Below, in pieces: positions 54,813 through 61,855 of a DNA stretch of 64,000 bases (positions are counted from its first letter, which is position 1; each line of letters starts with the position of its first letter). The stretch is from Bacillota bacterium (GTDB lineage Bacteria > Bacillota > Clostridia > Lachnospirales > Lachnospiraceae). The notes under the pieces are model-generated. The model was given only the letters and a program-made list of their open reading frames with translations. It was not told the origin of the DNA and searched no databases. The stretch covers positions 1 to 64,000 of the forward strand of contig JAEWCQ010000044.1 of the NCBI GenBank assembly GCA_023390555.1, given 5' to 3'. The position numbers and the translations under genes are program-made.

Positions 54813-55217
54813 ATGAAATTGGTGTATCCAGCAATTTTTACTCCATGTCTTGAAAGGGAAGGTTATACTGTTGTTGTTCCGGATCTTCCTGGATGTGTAT
54901 CTGAAGGTGATTCACTTGCAAATTCTGTTGAAATGGGAATTGATGCAGCCAGCGGGTGGATTCTCGGAGAGATCGAGGATGGAAAGCAATTTCCGGCTCC
55001 TACTCCTGTGAAAGAAATTGTTGCGGACGATCCGGAAAGTTTTGTCAGTCTATTGGTTCTCGATATGGATTCTTACGCCGAAAAGTATGGTAGTCAGTCT
55101 GTCCGCAAAAATGTCACAATACCTGCATACTTAAATACTTACGCCGAGCAGAATAACATCAGCGTCTCAGGGGTTCTTCAGGATGGTCTGTTGTCACTCG
55201 CTCAGAATAAACGGTAA
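54813..55217 (+). CDS. hicB: HicB-type antitoxin
   Basis: 134 residues from the ATG at 54813. The N-terminal half (YPAIFTPCLEREGYTVVVPD, LPGCVSEGDSLANSVEMGI) is the degenerate RNase H-like HicB fold that blocks HicA, and the C-terminal helices RKNVTIPAYLNTYAEQNNIS resemble a ribbon-helix-helix DNA-binding tail. AGAGGTG precedes the start. The stop lies 18 nt before the integrase start, so hicAB and int may share a transcript (inference). Confidence 0.94.
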   Translation: MKLVYPAIFTPCLEREGYTVVVPDLPGCVSEGDSLANSVEMGIDAASGWILGEIEDGKQFPAPTPVKEIVADDPESFVSLLVLDMDSYAEKYGSQSVRKNVTIPAYLNTYAEQNNISVSGVLQDGLLSLAQNKR

Positions 55218-55235
55218 TTTTTGAAAGGATACTTT

Positions 55236-56810
55236 ATGAATATTGCTATTTACGGAAGAAAATCAGTTTTTTCGGAAAAATCCGATTCAGTCGACAATCA
55301 GTTTCGGATGTGTCAAGAGTACGCAGCTTTGCATTTTCGTGACGATTCAATCGATTTTTGTTTTTATAGTGATGAGGATTTTACTGGTGCGAATACCAAT
55401 AGGCCGGATCTACAGCGAATGCTTCATGACATGGAAAATGGTGTGTTCTCTGTTTTGGTTGTATATCAGCTTGACCGCCTATCCAGGGATGTTAAGGACT
55501 TTTCGAATATATATTCCACCATGGAAGAGCATAACGTTAAATTCATTTCCATCAAAGAAAACATTGATACGTCCACTCCGATCGGCCGTGCCATGATGTA
55601 TGTTACGGTTGTATTTGCACAAATGGAACGAGAAACCATTGCTGCCAGAGTTACTGACAATATGATCGGACTTGCAAAAAAAGGTTACTGGACGGGCGGA
55701 AATCCACCATACGGATATTTACGACAGCCTATTGTTGTTAACGGTAAGCGTCACGTTACAATTGTTCCTGATCCTGAAGGTGTGGAATATAACAAATGGA
55801 TTTTTAATACCTTTTTGGAAAATAACTACTCACTTCAAAATATGGAGACTTATTTCCGGAAGAACGGGATAAAGACACGTTCCGGGAAGTTCTTTTCAAC
55901 AACTCAGATTTATAAAATTCTGACGATGCCCTACTGCGTTGCAGCCACTCCGGAAATATACGATTTCTATGAACAAAAAGGATGCATCATGGATTCTGAC
56001 TCTCCACGTGATAAATGGGACGGAAAGCATGGTGTTATGATATACGGACGCACAACAGAAAAGAATCACAAGCACCAGTTGCAAACTCCAGATAAGTGGA
56101 TTGTATGCATTGGGAATCATGATTCTTTTATTCCTGCCGATATGTGGCTCTCTGTTCAAAAGCGTCTTTCTGGAAACAAATTTAATAAAAAGTCAAAATA
56201 TGATATTCCTCTTTTAAAAGGTACTATTCGATGCTCTTGCGGATCTATTATGTGCGTTTCCAGGAAGAAATTGTCCGGCGGTTCCGTTTCATCATCCTAT
56301 TATTGCCTCCGCAGGATGCGTCAGGGCGCAGACATATGTGATCGCGCTCAGATCAAAATTCACCTTCTTGATGATAAGATGATGGATATATTTAAGGAGA
56401 TCGAGCATGATCCTACTATTATCCATCGTTACGTTCCTTCGGTTCCCATATCTGGAAGTCCTGTGGATACAAGGTCTATCTCCAAAAAAATCACATTGTG
56501 TGAATCAAAATTGGAACGACTTGTATCTGCTGTTGCTCTAAATTCCGATTCATCAGCCGCAAAATATATGATTGCTGAGATGGAGCGCCTCGACTTAGAG
56601 CTTGGTGCTTTAAAAAGGGAGTTATCGGCTGCGAAATTACAAGATCAGAAAGATAAACTGGAAGAAAAATCAGCTTACGATAAGGCTGATAGTATTAGTT
56701 CTTTTGTGCAGAATTTTGACAATTTTACTGTTGACGAACGTAATCACATCGTACATGATATAGTGAAGGAATGTGTTTGGGATGGCTCCACGCTTTCTGT
56801 TATATTCTAA
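55236..56810 (+). CDS. int: Large serine recombinase (integrase)
   Basis: 524 residues. Catalytic Ser10 in YGRKSVFSEKSDSVDNQ, conserved Arg in YQLDRLSRDVKDF near 78, then a recombinase domain and zinc-ribbon pattern CSCGSIMCVSRKK followed by YYCLRRM and CDRA, and a coiled-coil region in the last 100 residues. Such enzymes join attB and attP at a 2 bp core and need no host factors; excision needs a directionality factor that I could not identify. The gene ends at the attR phage arm, 24 nt before the crossover. GAAAGGA lies 6 nt before the ATG. Confidence 0.96.
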   Translation: MNIAIYGRKSVFSEKSDSVDNQFRMCQEYAALHFRDDSIDFCFYSDEDFTGANTNRPDLQRMLHDMENGVFSVLVVYQLDRLSRDVKDFSNIYSTMEEHNVKFISIKENIDTSTPIGRAMMYVTVVFAQMERETIAARVTDNMIGLAKKGYWTGGNPPYGYLRQPIVVNGKRHVTIVPDPEGVEYNKWIFNTFLENNYSLQNMETYFRKNGIKTRSGKFFSTTQIYKILTMPYCVAATPEIYDFYEQKGCIMDSDSPRDKWDGKHGVMIYGRTTEKNHKHQLQTPDKWIVCIGNHDSFIPADMWLSVQKRLSGNKFNKKSKYDIPLLKGTIRCSCGSIMCVSRKKLSGGSVSSSYYCLRRMRQGADICDRAQIKIHLLDDKMMDIFKEIEHDPTIIHRYVPSVPISGSPVDTRSISKKITLCESKLERLVSAVALNSDSSAAKYMIAEMERLDLELGALKRELSAAKLQDQKDKLEEKSAYDKADSISSFVQNFDNFTVDERNHIVHDIVKECVWDGSTLSVIF

Positions 56811-56858
56811 TTCACTTTTTTATTATGCGTCTATCCGGTCTCATCCGAAGAGCTGTCC
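56811..56858. other. attR: attR (prophage/host junction)
   Basis: The phage arm TTCACTTTTTTATTATGCGT (56811-56830) continues to the exchange dinucleotide TC (56834-56835); host cpaF begins at 56836 with CGGTCTCATCC. The phage arms of attR and attL are symmetric over 21 of 23 positions at comparable offset, giving a 48 bp attP dyad centred on TC. The last base of the integrase stop codon is at 56810. Confidence 0.88.
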
Positions 56859-57633
56859 GTATCAAATCCCGGATGGTCACTTCTGCACTCCCGTCACAGC
56901 TTGCGTTGCGTGTCTCAAGCCTCACCAGATTTGAAATCCCCTTTATCTGCAGTTCGGCAGAATCCTCTATGGTAATCAACCGCTCCTTTTGCGGAATATA
57001 CCTGGATAATGCATTCAAAAACGTTGTCTTTCCACTCCCAGTTCCACCCGATATGAAGATGTTATACCCGGCATAAACCAGATGCCCAAGATAATTCGCA
57101 AGCTCTTCAGAAAGTGCTCCAAGCTCTACCAGATGCCGCATTTCCAGAGCCTCTTTTGGAAATTTGCGGATACAGATCGTGGCACCGTCAACTGCAATCG
57201 GAGAAAGTACAATATTTACCCTTGATCCGTCTTTTAACCTGGTATCGACAATCGGAGAGAGCTCATTTACCATTCGATTATTCATTCCAACAATCTGCTG
57301 TATGGTATCAGCCAGCTTTTCCTCCGACCAGAATTGCCTGTCCCATTCAGAAAGCTGCCCCCGTTTTTCATAAAAAATGTGACTGCTGCCGTTCACCATG
57401 ATCTCTGTTACTTCCTCGTCTTCCAGCAATTCCTGCAGAATATCCAGCTTGCGCATGGAATTGAAAACTTCTCTTTCCAGATGCCCCCTTTCATTCAATG
57501 ACATGGCATATTTTCTGCTGATACATAAGACTGCTTTTTCAATCAGTTCTTGAATTTCCGCATCTTCAAATTCCCGTGAGAGATCCAGCTGTCCTAATAT
57601 TTGGCTCCGGACTTCTTCTATCTCATATCCCAT
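56833..57633 (-). pseudogene. cpaF: CpaF/TadA secretion ATPase, N-terminal fragment (split by prophage)
   Basis: 267 residues of the Flp pilus assembly ATPase up to the shared Asp codon: linker region, Walker A GGTGSGKTTFL and the Asp-box ITIEDSAELQ. The frame then reads 6 foreign residues (RRIIKK) in phage DNA to a stop at 56812. Walker B (RPD-RIIVGE) is cut between Asp and Arg, so this fragment is unable to hydrolyse ATP normally. The rest lies at 15.8-16.3 kb. It overlaps the upstream CpaE-like gene by 11 nt. Confidence 0.95.
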
Positions 57634-58642
57634 GTTTTATCACCTGCTCTCTTAGAAATATGCCAAGTTCACTCCATGGCAGCTGTTCAGCTCTGATATC
57701 AGCGTTCCCAGAAAATGACATATGCGGCATATGAACAAAATGCAGCTTCTCAAAAAGCTCCGGTTTTTCATAAAGTTGAAAAATATGTGTAAGCTGTCTT
57801 TTTCTCTCTTCCAGAAACACTTCCTCCTGATATGGACAGTATACAACCTGACTTTTTTCAATCCACAAAATCAAACCGGGATTCAGTGTTCCTGCCTCCC
57901 ACAGTATCAATTCATGATCCAGTTGTTCTTCCAGCGCATTCATGAGTTTCCGATAATCTTCTTCTGTCAGTTCATACAAATTCTGCGGATTTTCTGCTGG
58001 CGGTAAATAATCTGCTTTTCCAGTTTTCAACAGCATACTCTTTAAAAATGCCCCGGGATTTTTTGATTGTTTCCGAAGGATACTGACTGCATCAGACAGA
58101 TTCATTCCGGTATAGTCTTCCACGATCTGTTTGATCCCATAGCATTCCTGCTGACTGATACAGACCACCTTCTGCTCTTCTGCAAACACCTGTGCCATTG
58201 TCAGAGAAAATAGCATGGAGAGCTCGTCATTCCATGGAGCAAAGATTCCTTTTATCTGCTTCTTGCTGCCTGTCCATATGGTTTCATCCTCTAATAACTC
58301 CGATGCGATGCAATAAATCTGCCGCACAATTTCCTTTGCAGGCTGGTATTTTGGTATGGACGGATATCGTCCCAACTTTTTATCGAGGCAATCCTGGGTA
58401 AGGAGTACAGGTATCCGGAGATCGGATGTATCCAGCAGCCGGGAAATGAATTCCTCCTCACAGAATTCATTTCCGAGGAGAAATATCTCGGCGTCTTTTC
58501 CACTTCTGTGCAAGAGCAGCGTCTCTTTATCCACATACCAGGAGACCTGGATGTCACCAGACTCTTTGCAGCGTATATAGGAAGCCAGCTTTTCTGCATA
58601 GATTTCTTCTTCCTCGCCAATGACCAACTTGATTTTCCTCAA
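57623..58642 (-). CDS. CpaE/TadZ-like pilus localisation protein
   Basis: About 339 residues; the start used is a TTG at 58642 overlapping the stop of the prepilin peptidase gene (TTGA), with GGGGGTG five nt upstream; a GTG at 58648 is also possible. Position before cpaF and the two-part layout (receiver-like N-terminus RKIKLVIGEEEEIYAEKL, then a MinD-like C-terminal half with VVCISQQECYGIKQIVEDY) suggest CpaE/TadZ. A Walker A motif is not visible, as in other divergent TadZ proteins. Assignment is by context. Confidence 0.7.
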   Translation of the reverse strand: MRKIKLVIGEEEEIYAEKLASYIRCKESGDIQVSWYVDKETLLLHRSGKDAEIFLLGNEFCEEEFISRLLDTSDLRIPVLLTQDCLDKKLGRYPSIPKYQPAKEIVRQIYCIASELLEDETIWTGSKKQIKGIFAPWNDELSMLFSLTMAQVFAEEQKVVCISQQECYGIKQIVEDYTGMNLSDAVSILRKQSKNPGAFLKSMLLKTGKADYLPPAENPQNLYELTEEDYRKLMNALEEQLDHELILWEAGTLNPGLILWIEKSQVVYCPYQEEVFLEERKRQLTHIFQLYEKPELFEKLHFVHMPHMSFSGNADIRAEQLPWSELGIFLREQVIKHGI

Positions 58643-59130
58643 TGACACACCCCCAGACTTATCAGATATCCCAGCAGAATTGCTATGGAAAAATGAATGG
58701 TATTCTCCGGCTCCCGGACCCCATAAGAATATTGTTTTAATTGTCTTTGCTCCAGCATATCCCTGAGATAGGATGCAAAACAACAGAGTCGTACCCACAG
58801 GTTCTTCTGATAGACCAGCTTGACAAATGCCATGCCTGCTCCGATCAGAAATGCCGCCGTCATGCAGTACATAATTTCTTTGTAACTGAAAATACTACTT
58901 ATCATGGAAAATAATTTGATGTCGCCTGCTCCAAGAGCATGCATTAGAAATAATAGAATTAAGATAATAACTGGAATAAAAATATGAATAAGAAATGTTA
59001 CCGTACCGGATACTCCTTCTACCGTGATCCGGTAAAGAAAGCCGCCTGTCAGCCCAATGAGAATCAGCCGGTTACTGATTCGCGCCGTTCTTAAATCGCC
59101 CCTCACCGCAAGCAGCAATAATACCAGCAA
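58639..59130 (-). CDS. Prepilin peptidase (A24 family), copy 1 of the Tad locus
   Basis: 163 residues. The paired aspartates of A24 peptidases are in VRGDLRTARISN and HALGAGDIKLFS, surrounded by hydrophobic helices. The start is uncertain: a TTG at 59130 with AGAGG four nt upstream is the best option, since a TGA lies only 10 codons before. It is the first recognisable gene of the Tad operon, on the far side of the prophage from the second A24 copy. Confidence 0.85.
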   Translation of the reverse strand: MLVLLLLAVRGDLRTARISNRLILIGLTGGFLYRITVEGVSGTVTFLIHIFIPVIILILLFLMHALGAGDIKLFSMISSIFSYKEIMYCMTAAFLIGAGMAFVKLVYQKNLWVRLCCFASYLRDMLEQRQLKQYSYGVREPENTIHFSIAILLGYLISLGVCH

Positions 59131-59227
59131 AAGGCCTCTTACAATAGTCCCAAACCATCACCTCTCTTTTGTGTAAATGAATTATATCGCAACATTATCC
59201 ACTTGTACATGTCGTTTCACGAAAGTT

Positions 59228-59500
59228 TTAAACATTTTGGTAGATAATAATACCATAGAGGAGTCCATAACCGCCAAATCCGAGCAGACCGACCGTGATA
59301 AGGCTGACCGGATTGATGCCGACTGCAATCGAACTTCCCTGTGAGAGAAAGAGCTGATTAGTAAAATAAATGGCCGCTCCTCCCACCACTACGCGCACGA
59401 CAAAATTCAGCAGAATTTCCGCTTTTCTCTTTAAAAGTCCTATGAGCAGTACAAGTACACAGATGCCCAGAATTACCGCAAAACCAATTTCCTTGTTCAT
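59228..59500 (-). CDS. BofA family protein
   Basis: 90 residues with two or three helices: GFAVILGICVLVLLIGLLKR, then VRVVVGGAAIYFTNQLF and the C-terminal segment GINPVSLITVGLLGFGGYGL, the signature of the pro-sigma-K processing inhibitor BofA family. In Bacillus, BofA restrains the SpoIVFB protease in the mother cell; in Clostridia many homologues exist and the role is less clear. It supports a spore-forming lineage. Its ATG has a weak ribosome site. Confidence 0.9.
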   Translation of the reverse strand: MNKEIGFAVILGICVLVLLIGLLKRKAEILLNFVVRVVVGGAAIYFTNQLFLSQGSSIAVGINPVSLITVGLLGFGGYGLLYGIIIYQNV

Positions 59501-59631
59501 AGCTTTACCATTTATCCGCTTTTTCAGTTAAATATATACTTTAATAAAAAAAATATGCTTAATTTTGTATAGAATCGTTTTTTTTGATTATAATTAGTAA
59601 AAAGAGGATTTTTTTCCAGAAGAAGGTAGGG

Positions 59632-59889
59632 GTGTTTTTGTTTCGAATTGTAAAAAATACAAAAACTTATGATGAACATTACACGCTATTACTAGCTGAT
59701 TTGACACGAACGAAGAATGATCTGGATTCTGCTTATGCCAATTTTCAGAATGTTGTGGAACCAGATCTGATCGATTCTTATATTTATGAAGTGAATGCCA
59801 TGCAGTTACGTTATAAGTTCCTGCTGGACCGTCTGAAACAGTTTGAGGATTCTTACGCGAAGAATCCCCTTGGAGTATCCGGTTCCTGA
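59632..59889 (+). CDS. DUF2508 (YaaL-like) protein
   Basis: 85 residues from a GTG at 59632 (GAAGG upstream) or a TTG two codons later. Helical: KTYDEHYTLLLADLTRTKND, LDSAYANFQNVVEPDLIDSY, then EVNAMQLRYKFLLDRLKQF. This is the DUF2508/YaaL pattern commonly beside bofA in Firmicutes, which strengthens both calls. The 3' end overlaps fliS by 37 nt in opposite orientation. Confidence 0.85.
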   Translation: MFLFRIVKNTKTYDEHYTLLLADLTRTKNDLDSAYANFQNVVEPDLIDSYIYEVNAMQLRYKFLLDRLKQFEDSYAKNPLGVSGS

Positions 59890-60329
59890 AAGCTTTCTAT
59901 TAAATTTTCCTTCCCATAGGTCATACCCGCATATACCTGCTGGGTATTCCGCATCAGGGGTTCTGAAGTATCCTGTTCCGCCACTTTCTCAAAGGCGGTG
60001 TAAAGGGGCATCAGGACTCTTTTTGCATCTGAAATTCCCTGCGTGCTGTTTTTCACAACAGACATCATCAGGGATTTTCTTAAAAAGGTATATAACGGGT
60101 AGAGCTGTCCGGAAAGTACATAGGTAAAATCAAGCGTTCCCGCCAGTTCTGCAACCACCTGGTCGGCATTGCGTACAGCATCTTTAAATGCGTCATAATT
60201 ACGTGCCGCATGCTCTGATTCTGCCTCTTCCATATAGGTATATAACATATCATACAGGATAATTACCAACCCGCTGCGATTGCTTTGGGAAATCCGTCTT
60301 ATAAATTCCTGTTTCTTTTCTGCATCCAT
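59853..60329 (-). CDS. fliS: Flagellar export chaperone FliS
   Basis: 158 residues. The four-helix pattern (EFIRRISQSNRSGLVIILYD, then YMEEAESEHAARNYDAFKDA, VVAELAGTLDFTYVLSGQLY, SLMMSVVKNSTQGISDAKRV) is that of FliS, which binds the C-terminal disordered tail of flagellin and keeps it soluble for export. It is directly downstream of the flagellin gene in the same direction. Confidence 0.88.
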   Translation of the reverse strand: MDAEKKQEFIRRISQSNRSGLVIILYDMLYTYMEEAESEHAARNYDAFKDAVRNADQVVAELAGTLDFTYVLSGQLYPLYTFLRKSLMMSVVKNSTQGISDAKRVLMPLYTAFEKVAEQDTSEPLMRNTQQVYAGMTYGKENLIESFQEPDTPRGFFA

Positions 60330-60348
60330 GTTTTTCCCTCATACAACT

Positions 60349-61743
60349 TTACTGTAACAGCTGCAGCACATTCTGCGGCATGTCATTTGCCTGTGAAAGC
60401 ACAGAAATGGCAGCCTGCTGCAATACATTCTGCTGCGTATAATTCGACATTTCCTCTGCCATATCCACATCTTCGATTCTTGACAGCGCTGCGGTCATGT
60501 TCTCATTTGTGGCATCCAAAGAATCCACTGCATAATCCAGGCGATTCGAATATGCACCAATCGAAGAACGGGCTGCACTGACCTTTGCAAGCGCTTCATC
60601 AAGCCGGTCAATTGCAGTACTTGCGCCACTGACGGTCGTCACATCCAGATCATCCAGATACAAGGTCTCCGTGCTGATTTGAGGTAAGTTTACATTCATG
60701 GTCTGATTTTCGTTCGCTCCAATCTGTAATGTCATGGAACCAATATCCGTCACATCAAATTCGATTGGATTGGTGGTATCAGAATAATCATCCTTAATTA
60801 AAAAAGAAAGCTCGAAACCACTCTTATCTGATATAACCGTCCGGTTTCCATCTACCTGCACAGTGGCACTTGCCGAGAATCCACTTGTCAGTCCCACCTC
60901 GGCATCTGTTCCGGTCGCCGTAGCCGGTTCTGTCAGTGAAAATCCGAGCGCATTTGCCAATGTAATATTACTGATGGTAACGTCAATGGATGCCTGACTT
61001 CCATAGGCTGAAGACGTAAAGACCAGCTTTCCCGCATCGGCTCCTGTGCCGATGTCCGCATTCGTATCTCCGATTTCGGCAGCATTTCTTATTTTTTCAT
61101 ATACCTGCTCATAAGTGTCGGTCGCTGAAATTTCCGTCTGGGAGCCATTGATGTTAATGGTCCCGGAAGCACCCACTGCAGCTGTCAGATCACTGAACGC
61201 AGATGCTGCAGCCGTCACATTGGCCTTTGTAGCCGCGGATGAGACCGTAACCGCATATGTACCGGAACTGACATAAGTCGATGCTGACACTCTGCTGACA
61301 TTTTTTGCGTAAACTCTGCGGTTTAAGGTTCCGTCCAAAAGATTTTTGGTATTAAACTCCGTATCCTTTGACACACGGTCAATCTCATCTTTCAATGATT
61401 CGATCTCCTGCTGTGCCGCCGCTTTGTCACTCTGGGTATTGCTGTCGCTTGCCGCCTGCACAGCAAGTTCACGCATACGCTGTACAATACTTGTCACTTC
61501 ATCTAATGCTCCGTCTGCAGTCTGAAGAACAGACGTCCCGTCTGATGCATTTTTGGAGGCCTGCTCGAGACCCTTGATCTGCAGGTTCATCTTATTGGAC
61601 ATTGCAATTCCTGCCGCATCATCTTTTGCATGGTTGATACGAAGTCCAGAGGATAGTTTTTCCATCGCATCTGTCAGATTTCCCTCTGTGCGAAGCAGCT
61701 GGTTATTCGCTACAACTGCCGACATATTATAATTAATTTTCAT
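60349..61743 (-). CDS. Flagellin
   Basis: 464 residues. The conserved D0/D1 N-terminus (MKINYNMSAVVANNQLLRTE, EKLSSGLRINHAKDDAAGIA) and the C-terminal D0/D1 (ALAKVSAARSSIGAYSNRLD, ISVLSQANDMPQNVLQLLQ) frame a central variable domain rich in Thr, Ala and Ser. It is exported through the flagellar type III system and polymerises as the filament. A sigma-28-type promoter lies upstream. GAGGTGCC is the ribosome site. Confidence 0.97.
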   Translation of the reverse strand: MKINYNMSAVVANNQLLRTEGNLTDAMEKLSSGLRINHAKDDAAGIAMSNKMNLQIKGLEQASKNASDGTSVLQTADGALDEVTSIVQRMRELAVQAASDSNTQSDKAAAQQEIESLKDEIDRVSKDTEFNTKNLLDGTLNRRVYAKNVSRVSASTYVSSGTYAVTVSSAATKANVTAAASAFSDLTAAVGASGTININGSQTEISATDTYEQVYEKIRNAAEIGDTNADIGTGADAGKLVFTSSAYGSQASIDVTISNITLANALGFSLTEPATATGTDAEVGLTSGFSASATVQVDGNRTVISDKSGFELSFLIKDDYSDTTNPIEFDVTDIGSMTLQIGANENQTMNVNLPQISTETLYLDDLDVTTVSGASTAIDRLDEALAKVSAARSSIGAYSNRLDYAVDSLDATNENMTAALSRIEDVDMAEEMSNYTQQNVLQQAAISVLSQANDMPQNVLQLLQ

Positions 61744-61821
61744 AGTATGGCACCTCTTTTTATCAATCTCGCTTCCATGCGGTCTTATGACATTCCCTGT
61801 CCGTTTTTTATACTAATTTTT

Positions 61822-61848
61822 ATATCGGATGAACAACCGGCAGACTTA
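61822..61848 (-). promoter_or_regulatory. Sigma-28 (SigD/FliA) type promoter of flagellin
   Basis: On the minus strand, TAAG, 15 nt, TCCGATAT, against the consensus TAAA-N15-GCCGATAT. It lies about 80 nt upstream of the flagellin start codon, in the gap after the previous gene. Confidence 0.82.
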
Positions 61849-61855
61849 AGGGATC

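Larger units (their letters stand above)
16266..56835. mobile_element. Intact-looking siphovirus prophage, 40,568 bp, integrated in cpaF
   Basis: Bounded by attL and attR with a serine recombinase gene directly at the right end. All expected morphogenesis genes are present: terminase subunits, portal, ClpP-type protease, HK97-type capsid, connectors, tail tube, frameshifted chaperone, tape measure, Dit, tail tip/fibre, holin and endolysin. A repressor with three operators, HicAB, an Ltp-like protein and an early operon are also present. I see no inactivating frameshift in an essential gene. Nearly all lytic genes are on the minus strand; lysogeny-expressed genes are on the plus strand. The replication module is atypical (HUH initiator, PcfJ/PcfK). 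Confidence 0.95.

Noticed and set aside
16266..56835. Prophage as a degraded remnant
   Set aside because: All structural, lysis, integration and switch genes look intact with normal starts and stops, and the tail chaperone frameshift is the programmed type. The unusual replication block is a different type rather than decay.
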